Positions 46,501-58,440 of a stretch of DNA of 64,000 nt are shown in pieces. How positions within the stretch are numbered: position 1 is the first letter of the stretch; each line of letters starts with the position of its first letter. The DNA comes from Hygrophila difformis. Its lineage: Eukaryota; Streptophyta; Magnoliopsida; Lamiales; Acanthaceae. The stretch is taken from positions 23,119,977 to 23,183,976 of the forward strand of contig JAOANR010000012.1 of the NCBI GenBank assembly GCA_030278955.1, given 5' to 3'. A model generated the notes under the pieces. It did not search any database. It had not been told where the DNA came from and was given only the letters and a program-made list of their open reading frames with translations. The position numbers were made by a program, and so were the translations under genes.

Positions 46501-49500
46501 GAAAGCTCTTTCCAACTGATCCAATTTCCAATACCTGAATTACAAACCATAAATCCACTGAATACTTATCGTTATCGATATATGATATACTTATATATAT
46601 ACACACACACGCACATCCATACTGCATGAAACATCAAAACATAGCCAACTGTATTTCCATACCAAAATTTATTTTAAGTTTTCCAGTTCCAAATATACCA
46701 GCTACACGAAGTACTAAACTTTTCTAGTCCAGAATTGAGAATGTAAGCATCTAAGTAAAATATATTTTGGAATTGCATGTTATCTCAATATCTCATAATA
46801 ACTCTATAAAGAAGTGGCTCAAGGAGAGATACCTTTTCAATCATAGACAAGTCTAGCCCTTTAACAGTGTCTGATTGTTGATCAGATTCCAGAAGGAATC
46901 TACGGCTCCCAAGATAACCCCAGGCTTCTCCCGTGAGAACTACAAAAACGAGCTGAAGCACAGCACGAGAGATAAAAATTTGAATGATTCAGAAACAGTG
47001 AATAAGTCATAATTAGGTCAACCATCAGCTGTATAGCAGGGAAAATTCGCCTTGAACAATAACCAGTGTCTACAAGTAGATGAAACTATGTTTTAATGCA
47101 TGAAACTACAAACCAAATAAGCATTGTGCTGTCAATAACTCAATATTAAGTCTCCAACAATCTTGATCAGAAAACTGCGAATATTAGCAAAAAACGAATG
47201 TGCCCAGAAAGAACCCAACCTGTTTGTTAAGTTTATCCAAACCATCAAGATGGGACAGAGCATCCACTACGGCAAGCAATGAGATTAGTCCCTACAAACG
47301 TGTTATAAAACAATATTAAATAAAAATATGAATAAGAAACTAGCTTTTAAATAGATGTTACCTTCAGCCAAGTAAATCATTACATGGTCAACAACAGAAA
47401 ATTAACTTACAGATATAGGGGACTCAGCTCCAAGGTTTTTATCACGGAAAAATGATGCAGAATCCATAGATGTCATTGTCAATAGAACAGGTTTTGCCTT
47501 TGGTGAAGATGAAATATTAATTGGCGGAAGTGCTGACCAGACACTGCCCTTCAAATAAGATACCAAGGTAAAAAACCTAAGATCAGATCTTGCAGCATTC
47601 TGAACATCGAAACAACTAAACTCTGGTAGCTCGAAAAAACATTCCATAATAAAAGGTAAGTAACAAAGGATTAAAAAAATAAATAAATTTAGTAATATCA
47701 TGTCATCTACAAAACACACATACAAAGGAAAGCTCTTCAACACAGGATTATCAACATAGGACAAAAAGACATACAGAAACCGCTAATGAGGCGAGGTAAA
47801 TGGCATCAAGCTATACAGCTACATTCATAATTGAATGTTAAGGATATCAAAATCTGAAGGAGTACAACAAAAACTTACAAACTAGGGCAAAGAAGGGGAG
47901 CTCTACAAAATACCAGTTCTTTTAGCCAACAAGGGAAGAACTAATTAAATCAGCAGATCAAATCCAATAAGTTAATCTTCGCTGTAACATGCACTTTGTT
48001 GACCACCATTCAGACATACATGAGATAAAAAGTCACTGCATAAAATTTGGGTTAGGTCTAAAATATTAACAATTTAACATTTTAACATGAACAGCGGAAT
48101 AGCAACCTTGGCTCATCTAACACTTCATCTAAGCAAGGACTCTTTCCTGAGAATTAATTAATAACAACTTCCATGTAATTAAATATCTTTTTCCTTTCAA
48201 ACTGTAAGCATTTAAATGGGGTCGTTGTCAGGATAGTTATACCAGTGTCAATAGTAATCTCTAATACTCAATCCAAATTCCAAAGTTACCATAGTTTTTA
48301 ACTAACTTCCTATCCTACAACTTGCAAGTCCGGGAAGATATTCCCCCAGTTTCTAATTCCATCCAAATTTGAAGTTAAAAATGAAAATATTAGAGAGATG
48401 TAATGGAGTGTTTCCATCAAAGGGGAACTCGACTTTCCAGGTTTCAGTATGTACAAAAATTGAACTGTAATTACAAAACATGCAAAATAAAGAAATGGAT
48501 AATCAATAAATTTGTTACAAATGTCATAGAGCAGTAAAAAGGTACTATCCAGATTTTCTACAACACTTGAAAATTTCATTTATAACATTGAGGTAGAATT
48601 CATGATACTAACCTGTATCCACCAAGAGGAAGGCAAGTTCTTTCACTCAAACAAGATTCTGAATCATGAGTACCAGATTTTGTGGTCTGGTCACAAAAAT
48701 ATAAATAACTGAAAATTGAATTGTACATTGAAAAAAAAAAGGAAAAAAAAAAATTTGCTTCTTGTGGTCTACTTCATATGCATGAGTTTATCATTTTTCT
48801 GTTGTGGAATGCTGACCTGCATTACTAGATCAAACTCTGCAACATTCTTAGTATAAGATTTTGAGCTCTTATCCTTCCTTGCAGTAACCTGAAAGTTCAT
48901 ATTATGTGTAATGTAGAAGCTTTGGGAAAAAGAAGGCACAAAAAATAGTTTATCACAGGTTCAAAGAGCAGACAATGACATTTCTATACACCATCAACAT
49001 CAGTACAAGTAAAAACCTATGAAGCATAGTCCGTTAAGTTTTATGGTAGATCCTTATCCTAAAATTCATCGGAAGTGAAGAATCGCCAAGATGAACGTTC
49101 ACACATAAGATGGCCCAAGATGAGCTAGGAAGGCATATAGAATACAATATACAAATACATATGCACATAGAGCAAACTAAGCATGTGCAGCTAATGACCA
49201 AATAGAGTGGCTGTCGCCGCTAGACAATCCGGTCCATGCGCAACTCGCTGTCGCCGCACCCCTGGCCACCCCCTATCCCAAGCCATAAAAAATCTGCAGG
49301 CCATGCACCCCAACCTTGCCAGAGGAAGACAAGTGGGTCCAGGCTGGTGGGTTGTTGAGGAAGGGATTGAATTCCCTGACCTCCTTTATCTACATAATGA
49401 CACCAACTATGCTGTGCATATTTGGACCGGGAGCGGCTGGGGGGTGCGGCGATGGCAGTAGCCCATGGACCGATTGTCCGCCGTTGCCTTGGGTTTGGGT

Positions 49501-52500
49501 CGGCCATACCATAGACGAACAGAAAAATCATATTTATCCCCAAATGCTTATTTTTCCTCCATTCAAATAGATAGTTTAATTTTCTTAGAAAGCTTGATTA
49601 GACTAAACCATTCACAGTAGGTCAGCAACTTAGCATTGTGATGAGTCAATAATCTTTACAACTACCTCATTCAGGATTGATGTGCTATTTTGAGACAGTA
49701 AAAACACTGGAAAATTATAAGCCTTCCACATGATTCCAGACCCCTGCAGATAAGCACTGGTGATACTTAGTTCACATAAACTCAATTAACAATTTGTAAA
49801 AGAGTGAAAGCAAAGCAGATTTTGCACAATAGTTAGTATATGTCAACCAACACACCAATCTTGCACAGTTGCACTCATAAATCATAATGTAGCATATCCG
49901 GTCTTATCTCAGTTACATCCATTTTTCGCTCTATATATTCCTGTATTAACTACAGTTTGTCAATATTGTATTGAAAATATACCGAATAAGATAACTGATT
50001 GGTTTATAAAGGGTTACATGCAACAGAAATTTCATATCCATGTTGTTCAGGAGGCCATCCTGATTCTCAAACCATAAACTGATACACAAATTGTATAAGA
50101 ACAAATAGACACAAAAAAAAAAAAAAACAAAACAAAACAAAAAACAAAAAAACAAAACAAAACAAAAAAAACAGCCGAAACAGGCTTCTAGAACATTATC
50201 AGTGCACCTGTTTGCAAACAACAGGTATCATGTCTCCAAGACCACCTTAGTAACATAGTATCTACCAGCTACTGCATTTTGCTGTCTATTAGAACTTAAT
50301 CTTCACACTGAAACATTGAAATGTATTCAGAAATTTAATGGTGAAAAGTTATTTACTAAAGAGGATTTACCTAGCCTCAATTGCCTGATAATCTAATGAA
50401 CCCAAAGCACCAAACCACATGCCCCTATACATCACTCAATGTGAACGATTTATTAGCCAAATGGCAAGTAGTAAGAAGTAAAAACAATTTATACCTATAA
50501 TAGAAAAGGATATCTGGCCATGCTATACCTTTCAAACACTAAATCTATTTTTGAGGCCATGAATTTCATCTCAATTAAGGTATAGCATAAGTAATGTATT
50601 TTATAAAACTGGAAATACAGGAGAAGGAGATTAATGTAAACCAGTTATATGATACTTGAATCAATTTCACAACGTACAGATGGATTCCACTCAAAATTGT
50701 TGCTACGGTATGGAGCAAATTCTGCCTGAGGAAACTTTACATCCGGAGAAAATCCTGAAATGTAAAACAAGATTATTTTTCTGGATAATGTATTTCCAGT
50801 CAAACCCAATAGAATAGAAGAGATTATTACCCTTTACAACATTTTGAACATGCCCTCCTGATTCAACCAAAATACCAGCCAATTTGGCAGCAAAATTGGA
50901 ATCTTTTGATACCCTGGTAGAAAATGAATTGTGATCAATTTAAAGGATATATTTATTATATATATTCTTGTAATTAATTGGAATTTGCAGAATCAGCCAT
51001 ACTATAGAACAAAACACCAAATCCATAGAAAAAAGTAAAATAGATTGATATCAATGAGATTATGTAGTTCACAAAATGTAGGAAAAGAGGACCATATAGA
51101 GGCAAAACCTAAATGCATACACAAGATAAGCCTGCCAAAATTCAAGGATGAAAAGAAAAGATTGGCCAGAATAGTATAGCATTTATTTAACACATGTATG
51201 TGCATTGCAATATAGTTACCCATACTGCAATAACAACAATGAAATAGAAAGAAAACCAGGAGTTCCATCCCAGCTGCCATATATCTAGAGTTGCTATAAT
51301 CCCTTCTGCACACATATTCTATCATTTGTTTCTTTGAAATAAGGATGTAAGGAATACAGAAGGCATTACCATCTAGTGGCTCTTATGGGTTCATATGTAG
51401 AAATCCAGGTCAACATTCACCATACTTAAATATACCCCATCCAATACTCTTTTAAACCACACTCAGGTGTGATTAATATTAGCTACGAACTACATCTTTG
51501 AGAGACTGTAGCACTATGCATTATATTTTGTGCAGGCTTTGCTGGCTGAGGAAAATGTTATATTATCTCTTCAATCTAGATATCGTTTAGATTAGATGAT
51601 AATGATTTAATAATCTCAATGTGTGTAAATTGAGTGCAAGAATTCTCCTAGTTGTGTACCCCTTATAAGTTTAGTCTTCGATTATAGACATATCAGGGTT
51701 CCAGACCATACAGCATACATAAACCTTTTTACTTGCCTTGAGAGTAAGCTTTCAAAATCATCTACAGAAACCAGGATTACAGCTGATTCAACCAATTCCT
51801 TGGCACTTGTAAATCTAACAATTGGAGCAACAACTCTTCCACGGCCAGGGTCTAACAAGAAAAGTTTAATCCATGAACAAGTAAAATAATCCAGTAAATA
51901 CAATAGCATTATGAAGTGACAAAAATACCGACTTGAACAACCAATTTCTCCAGAAACGTTGAGCAGCCGTACGCATGGAAAGCCGTCAATATGCATGTAC
52001 ATGGACTTCTCAAGATCAGGAACTGAATCGAATGAGTTTGTTCCCCCTGACACTGCATGAGAGTATTAAACATCAAACACATGACAAGCATAATGCTCCC
52101 TCCGTCCCATTATTTATGTCACACTTTCCTCGTTTGGCCGTCCCAACACCTTTGTCCCATTTCTATTTTATGAAATAATTAAATATTAATCACTCAACCT
52201 ACCCCCATCACATCATATAAATAAATAAATCCAATAATAATTTCAAACCCACAACCATCACATCGCACATAAGTAAATCAATTAAAAATTCAAACTCATT
52301 ACCATCACATCACATGAATTCCTAATTTACCCCCACTTTAAACACTAATCTACCCTACATTAAATACTAACTATTCCCACATAAAATATCGTGCCCAAAA
52401 ATTTTGGGACACTATAAGTGGGTTAGAGGGAGTAATATATACTAGAATAATACTCCTGCGTGCATCCCAGCATAAGTGTCCTGTTTCATTTTTTGACACG

Positions 52501-54081
52501 GTTCATTGTTAAACTTTGACTCAATTTTATTGCAATTATATATTTATAAAAAGTAAGTGAATTCGGTATTGTTAGATTCGTCTAATCGCATAGCTTATAA
52601 AATACATTTTATATAGTTTTTACTGGTACATATTCTGACATATTTACCGTTTAACAAGTGCATTGAACCGCGTGTATAGGTCAAAAAAGACACTTGGAAC
52701 GGAGGGAGTAGATAATAAGAAATAGATACATTACATACATAAATAAATTAAAAAGAAAGAACGTAACAAAGTTTGGAGAAATCTAAAGCTATTTTGTGAT
52801 GCTGTAACTCAAGATGCTAATCCTTTATTATACAGAGTTATCAAGCAGTCTCAAATAATTTGCCAATCACTTGTGGATTGGCCCCACCAGTTCACGTTCA
52901 TACTTGTCGAGGGAAATGGTGGTTCCTCTCACATTCGCCTGATGGAATAAGTTTCTTATGCCAATCTGCATTTCAAAATGGTCCTGCCTTTTAATCTAAT
53001 TTCAGGTCTGCCCTCAGGTTAATAAAATTAGGCATTTGAGTTCTTGGGAAATTAGGGAGAATTATCCAAGCCAAGTTGGCTGGTGGGACAGGTAATATCT
53101 CCCTGTAGTCTTGCAATCAATTAAATCGCATTATATCAGACCCGCCTTGTTCTGTCAGCCACTTTAAGTCTTAGTTCTGATACATTGTTTTCATAAACCT
53201 AGTCAATCAATAAGTTAACTTTTCCCAATTGGACTAAAGTACAACTTTAAAAGCACGCCGCGCCTTTCATTTTGTATAAACAAGAAGTAGCATCATTATG
53301 CTTAATACACTGGTCAGTTAGAAGTTAGAACAATGGATAACCCTTTTATAAATTATAACACTGTTACTTGATATAAAGTGCATAAATATTACTGACAATA
53401 TTCAAGTTCAACCATCCATCCTAGTTCGACTGATTACGACTGACAAAAATTTGGCTGTAGTATATATAGCTAATGCTTTCAGCTCCCAGAGACAAAAGAA
53501 AAACTAAAAATATGCCATTTGCAATTACTAGTTTTTTACTTCGTCCTGTAGCAATATCCTTTTCCCCATGTTGTCTCATGTACACACGATTTTGCATGTA
53601 GTGCAATGATCTGTCACCTACCTTCAGACCTTTATTCCCAGTGCATGTCTCTAAACGACTCTATTATAAGAGCAAAGAAGTCTCTTGAAACTAGCTTAAG
53701 CAACCTTTAAGTACGCACATTGTCCGCAACTCCAAGAAGAAAATCTGAATTTTTGGCATCCTTCAAATGCAACGAATATAAAAAGTTACCCACATAACCC
53801 AATAGTCTAACGGCATCGTACATTCACTCCCCTGCAAGTCTGCAACCCACCCAAAAATTGAACACTCCAACTGACGCAGCATTTCCATCAAGACACAAAA
53901 AGAAACGAGCAATACATCCGAAAGAAAAACCCACAAAGCCAATCAACATTTAACCACACGCAGGTTCCCCCACGTCGAACAAATTATTTGCACAAAAAAG
54001 AATTTGACCTGAGGAGGATAGGCGAAGGCGAGCAAGGAAACAGACGAAGGAGAGCAGCAGCAACGAGAGATTGGAGTCCAT
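43588..54081 (-). CDS. NCSTN: Nicastrin, gamma-secretase subunit
   Basis: Sixteen exons give 670 codons with all phases consistent: 54081-54009, 52052-51933, 51851-51737, 50913-50831, 50754-50678, 49743-49666, 48888-48817, 48686-48613, 47543-47411, 47291-47220, 46952-46833, 46534-46463, 46321-46181, 45171-45087, 44483-44051, 43852-43588. The length fits plant nicastrin (about 676 residues in Arabidopsis). A signal peptide (residues 1-24) is followed by an ectodomain with CVRLLN, GEAWGYLGSRRF (equivalent to the DYIGS region) and FYHSHLDD. A single membrane helix (LILLLGVAITILAYILILVA) lies near the C-terminus. Nicastrin is the large glycoprotein of gamma-secretase that gates substrates; its peptidase-like fold is inactive. 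Intron 3 has a GC donor. Introns 1, 6 and 14 hold transposon insertions. No coding damage was seen. Confidence 0.95.
44597..45010. mobile_element. MULE-type MITE in nicastrin intron 14
   Basis: Ends AGTGGCGGACGCAG and GTGTCCGCCACTG are inverted. It is flanked by an exact 9-bp duplication CACACGCAT (44588-44596 and 45011-45019), the length typical of Mutator-like elements. Inside, about 85 bp around 'attaatggcgaagtttgagctcg' is duplicated (44810-44890 and 44895-44980). No coding capacity. Confidence 0.8.
49210..49490. mobile_element. GC-rich foldback element in nicastrin intron 6
   Basis: The left arm at 49210-49239 (GTCGCCGCTAGACAATCCGG) pairs with the right arm at 49463-49487 (CCATGGACCGATTGTCCGCC). 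A second inner pair is CTGTCGCCGCACCCC with GGGGGGTGCGGCGATGGCAG. Base composition is far more GC-rich than the intron around it. No target duplication is clear. The short open frames crossing it are not credible genes. Confidence 0.65.
50113..50172. repeat. A-rich (AAAAC)n low-complexity tract
   Basis: About 60 bp of A runs with AAAAC units inside nicastrin intron 5. It could be the tail of a decayed retroposon, but no body is recognisable. Confidence 0.7.
52096..52432. mobile_element. Stowaway-like MITE in nicastrin intron 1
   Basis: Starts CTCCCTCCGTCCCATTATTT and ends TTTTGGGACACTATAAGTGGGTTAGAGGGAG in two pieces, followed by TA. The left TA is changed to TG. About 337 bp and noncoding. 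The CTCCCTCCGTCC end is typical of Tc1/mariner-derived stowaway elements. Confidence 0.75.
52453..52708. mobile_element. Second stowaway-like MITE in nicastrin intron 1
   Basis: 256 bp from CTCCTGCGTGCATCCCAGCA to GACACTTGGAACGGAGGGAG, flanked by TA on both sides (52451-52452 and 52709-52710). Its inner sequence (TTAAACTTTGACTCAATTTT, AGTGCATTGAA) matches the split MITE at 54587-58440, so they are one family. It lies only 20 bp from the first MITE. Confidence 0.8.
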
Positions 54082-54183
54082 GGCGTAGCGACTAGCGAGT
54101 AGCAATTGACGAATCGTTCAATAGGAATCTAGAAGAAACCCTAGTCCATGGGATGGGAGCTCCAGAGTCCAGTATTATATGGT
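54082..54183 (-). promoter_or_regulatory. Nicastrin leader and core promoter
   Basis: On the minus strand a TATA-like ATATAAT lies at about 54174-54182, roughly 95 bp before the start codon. The leader holds a two-codon upstream frame, ATGGACTAG (54149-54141). MITEs begin at 54334, leaving about 250 bp of nonrepetitive upstream DNA. The exact start site cannot be read from sequence. Confidence 0.35.
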
Positions 54184-54333
54184 GAAATCACCAATCCTCT
54201 GTTACTAATCTCAGACTTTGAATATTCAAATATCTGACTGCCTTCAATAATGTACTTATATACTTCATATATATGCTCCGTTCAATAGTTCACTCTAGTT
54301 CTTTTATGGTGTTTTTCAAAACGAAACTATATA

Positions 54334-54573
54334 CTTCCTCTGTTTTTTTAAAATTTACCGTTCAATTTACATTTTAAATCATTAATAACTCAATTTCGAT
54401 ACAAATAAAATTTTAAAAGTTTGATATTTAAAAACTACACGACAAGACAAATCTAACAAGATCTCACTTGACTATATTTTAACTTGTATAACTATGATAA
54501 AAATTAAAATCAAAGCGATCCAATGAATAGTGTTGAAATTTGGTTTGGAGCAATTAATTGGAAACAGAGGAAG
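54334..54573. mobile_element. MITE upstream of nicastrin
   Basis: Perfect 12-bp inverted ends CTTCCTCTGTTT and AAACAGAGGAAG, flanked by TA on both sides (54332-54333 and 54574-54575). 240 bp, AT-rich, noncoding. It lies 13 bp from the next MITE. Confidence 0.8.
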
Positions 54574-55235
54574 TACTATATAGATACTCCCTCGGGCAAG
54601 ATGTCTTGTTTGACTTTATAGCTTATTATTTAACTTTGACTCAATTTTTATTCCAAGTATATATTTGAAAAAAATAGTCTAGTTAGTTTTTGTTAGAAGT
54701 TGTTGACCCAATAAATTAAAACAACTCAGACCCATTGCAGTCCGCCCCAATAACTAAGTAGCCGACCCAATCCATAAAATGTGTCCGCATAAAGATGACC
54801 GCCAGCAATAGAAGGGGACGGTTCCCTAGAGGAGATCGCGGTGACATTAAGACGATGCGTCATCATATGAGAGGATCGTGGTGGCATTAAAACTTGGATG
54901 GAGGCTGGAGAGGTGTCATTTCATTCCCTAAAAGTATTGAAGATGACACCCAAGTGACGGGACCTCAAATCAACTCTCAAAGAGCCGCACTTTATTTTCT
55001 TCTTCATTTTTTTCGCTTTCCTTTACAACTTTCTACATTTCAATTATTTATCGCTTTCTGCAATTAAATTCTTTACTGCTTTCGTTAATTCGTTGTAATT
55101 TCCTTTATGCAACTTTGTAATTCCTTCAACATTCATCAATCAAAAAGATGTTTTAATCCTCAAGATTTTTACGGTTAACAAATTGGCACGCCTAGTGGGA
55201 CACGAAATTGAAGCCATATCCGCTTTAAAGAGTGT

Positions 55236-56832
55236 ATGCGTCTCAGATCTGGAAAACTTGTAAGGGATTTGACACATAGATTTGAAGAGATGTCTCTACA
55301 GGAGAAGACGCCGGTTAAGATACCATCTGAGGACGCCATTGAGACGACGAGCACTTCTCAACCACAACAGAGGATTATGCAGATCCCTACATTGACCGAG
55401 CAAATGCGGCTATCAATGATAGAATCGATGGCCGAATTCATGCCTTTACTCACAAGGCATCTCATGGATGTATTGCGACCAGCTATGGCTGACCAGATAG
55501 ATAGAATATGCGGTTCCTTGCACACTCAGTAAGATGGAACTGCTCCGGCAAACGACACGATTGTGCCGCCATGCATCCCATGTCCAGGGCCGTCAGGCGG
55601 CCAACAGCGGACTTGGGGAACCACACTTGGCCAGCCGCCACTCCCGGAGTCCGGAGGCTTGGCCAGTTTGTTCCTTTTCCAGGCGGCTTATACCTTCAGT
55701 CCTATGGCTCCCGGCATGCCGAATTTTGGTTACACGGCACCTCCCATGCCGATCTATGCTTCATCGGGCTCTTTGATGGCGACCAGCGATGTACCAGGCT
55801 GTACGGCAATTCCTGGTGCATTTGGCATGGCACCACGTCAGGCTGCGGCACCTCATGTGCCGAATGTTCAAACCACACCTCATGTGGCGACACCATTGAA
55901 CCTTGGTTGGATGCTGCCAACACTAGGGGGCAGACGCCACAAGTTGTGTGGCGGCCCAGCTGCCATGCCTCATCTCGCCACCATACCTCCTATGCAGGCA
56001 CTTGGTTGGATGCCATCAACACTAGGGGGCAGGCACCACAAGCATGTGGAGTGGCGGCGGCACCTACACCAGTCTCCATGCCTCTAGCAGCCATGCTTCC
56101 TACACAGGCACAGGCGATCTCACCCGAGTTGCTGGCAGAAATGATGCAACAACACTTTGGGATTCAGCTAAGACCAATGGAGCGGCCTACCTACAGGAAA
56201 CCCTACCCTGACTGGGTGGATACTATGCAACCTTATATGAGGGGCTTCAAGATGCCCAAGTTCACCCTATTCACAGGGGACGACGACAAGTCCAATGTGG
56301 AACATGTGGGCAGATTCACTGCTCAATGTGGTGAGGCGGCGGCCAATGACTGGCTGAAGCTGAGGTTGTTCAGCTCATCCCTCACTGGACCAGCCTTTGC
56401 ATGGTTTGCATCTTGGCGCCAAACTCCATTCAAAATTGGGCAGATCTTGAGCGGGCATTCCATGATAGGTTCTACACGCCACTATCACAGGTAAGCCTCA
56501 CAGACCTTACTAATGCCAAACAGTTTTCCGATGAGGCGGCAAGTACTTTTATCAATAGATTACAGCTGCTTACGGCCCGGCGCACCATGGCAATCCCTGA
56601 CAGGGAGATAGCCAATATAGCAGTGGCTAATATGTTGCCAAGACTAAAAGAACATTTAATTGTGCAGGATTCTGCTGATCTTGCCCAACTGGCCGAGAGA
56701 GCGGCCTGCTTGGGAAAATTCCTGGAGGAACAAGAAGAGAAACGTCGACCTACATACAGGACTCACTTCAGGCAAGTGAAACCCGGTAAAGAGGAAGACG
56801 AACCAAATGTGTTTGGCAAATTCCCTAGATAG
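55236..56832 (+). pseudogene. Gag of the non-autonomous LTR element, broken
   Basis: The first frame starts at 55236 and reaches TAA at 55530. The same frame then carries a Pro/Met/Gly-rich stretch. Near 56045 the frame changes and a capsid-like domain begins: PKFTLFTGDDDKSNVEHVGR, then NDWLKLRLFSSSLTGPAFAW. A one-base loss near 56412 moves it to a third frame with FHDRFYT and the rest of the gag domain to 56832. No zinc knuckle is seen. A repeat of about 40 bp (cttggttggatgc...aacactagggggcag) occurs twice, near 55903 and 56000. It would form particles for packaging if intact. Confidence 0.8.
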
Positions 56833-56839
56833 TGGCCAT

Positions 56840-57740
56840 AAAAGGCCATAAACGGCGGCCTTGGAGGCCGGATAGTTGGTAAAAAAAAAATTAAAATAAA
56901 TAAATAAATAAACATAAATACATATATATGTACAATCAATAACATACCGACGCTGGCAAGCTCCGTGGTGGCAAACAGGCAGCCACGAGATGGCGGCCTA
57001 AGGCGGCAGCGAGACCGAGGGCGGCCGAAGAAACCAAGGGGCGGCTAAGAAGAGGCTGGCGGCAATGGATGCAGCGGCTAACAATGATGGCACTGCTCAA
57101 TTGTGGTTGATGACTCCCTCCCACTCACAACGGCGGCTGGCGGCAAGCACAGAGACGGATGGCGGCCAGGATGGTGATGGCGGCAAAAGCTGGAGTGGCG
57201 GCTGCTCCAGAATAATCGTGATGGCGGCTGGGACTCGAGCAAGTGACGGCCAGAGATGATGAATGGCGGCTGAGGAGCTTGCGGCGGCTGAAGACGGAGA
57301 TCGTTCAAGGGCGGCCAAGGCTTCGCAAGTGGCGGCCAAAGGAGGATCGAGGAATGGCGGCTGAGCACGTGCAAAGATGGCGGCTTGTGCACAAGCAATG
57401 GCGCTCGTGGACTCAAAGATGGCGGCTAAGGCTGAATGGCGGGCGGCGAAGGCGTGATGGCGGCTGAGAGACGATCCACGGCGGATATGCGATGCTTGGT
57501 GGTGGCTGGAAAGCCCCCGCGACGGCGAAGCATGGCACAGCTGCCGGGGCTCGAGAACGAGTGACTGATCGAGGTACGGGTGAGCTCCGAGGCCCGAGGC
57601 ACGCCGGATGAGCCCCGAGGGCCGAGGCACGGTGGATGAGCTCTGAGGCACGACAGAGCTCCGAGGCACGGCAGATGAGCTCCGAGGCCCAAGGCACGAT
57701 GGATGAGCTCCGAGGCACGACAGCTGCCAAGGCTTAAGCG
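56840..57740 (+). repeat. GGCGGC-rich 3' region with tandem repeats
   Basis: Strikingly GC-rich against an AT-rich genome. 'ggcggc' or 'tggcggct' occurs dozens of times at irregular spacing from 56970 to 57450. From about 57585 to 57725, units of 22-30 bp of the type 'gatgagctccgaggc(cc)aggcacg' repeat five or six times. Many long open frames on both strands come from this composition and are not genes. It sits where pol should be. Confidence 0.8.
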
Positions 57741-58440
57741 GCGGCAAAAAAAAAGGCCAGGCCTATTTTAAACGCGCATATTTGTTTTAAAAATTCTAGT
57801 CAGACAAATTACACGATGGGGCATCTGTTGACCCAATATATTAAAACAACTCAGGCCCATTGCAGTCCGGCCCAATAACTAAGAGCTGGCCCAGTCCATA
57901 AAATGTGTCCGGATAAAGATGACCGCCAGCAATAGAAGGGGACGGTTCCCTGGAGGAGATCACGGTGGCATTAAGACGAGGCGTCATCATAGGAGAGGAT
58001 CGCGGTGGTATTAAAACTTAGATGGAGGCTGGAGAGGTGCCATTCCATTCCCTATAAGTATTGAAGATGACACCCAAGTGAGGGGACCTCAAATCAACTC
58101 TCAAAGAGCTGCACTTTAATTTTTTCATTTTTTTCGCTTTCCTTTACAGCTTTCTGCATTTCAATTATTTATCGCTTTCTGCAATTAAATTCTTTACTGC
58201 TTTCGTTAATTCGTTGTAATTTCCTTTCTGCAACTTTGTAATTCCTTCAACCTTCATCAATCAAAAAGATGTTTTAATCCTCGAGATTTTTATGGTTAAC
58301 AGAAGTATAATCATGCAATTTTAGAATATTTATATTTTATATAATTTTTTATTTTACATATTTTGAGATATTAACGATTGAAAAGTGCATTGAATTGTGT
58401 GCAGAAACGGAACAAGACAACTTAAACGGGACAAAGGGAG

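Larger units (their letters stand above)
54701..58301 (+). mobile_element. Gag-only (non-autonomous) LTR retrotransposon
   Basis: LTRs 54701-55180 and 57826-58301 are about 480 bp, start TGTTGACCCA and end GTTAACA, and are nearly identical. An exact 5-bp target duplication GAAGT flanks the element (54696-54700 and 58302-58306). The interior carries only a gag-like frame and a GC-rich 3' part. No protease, RT or integrase motif is present. It must rely on enzymes from a related full element. A possible primer site, TTGGCACGCCTAGTGGGA, starts at 55183. Confidence 0.92.
54587..58440. mobile_element. Stowaway-like MITE split by an LTR element
   Basis: The left part (54587-54700) starts CTCCCTCGGGCAAG after TA. 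The right part (58307-58440) ends GGGACAAAGGGAG before TA. Without the insertion and one target duplication the MITE is about 250 bp and resembles the one at 52453-52708. Confidence 0.8.

Noticed and set aside
49207..49570. Frames in nicastrin intron 6
   Set aside because: They lie in the foldback element, overlap on both strands and match no protein family I know.
57078..57747. Long frames on both strands in the GGCGGC-rich block
   Set aside because: Several overlapping frames on both strands with repetitive Ala/Pro/Ser/Arg content follow from base composition.
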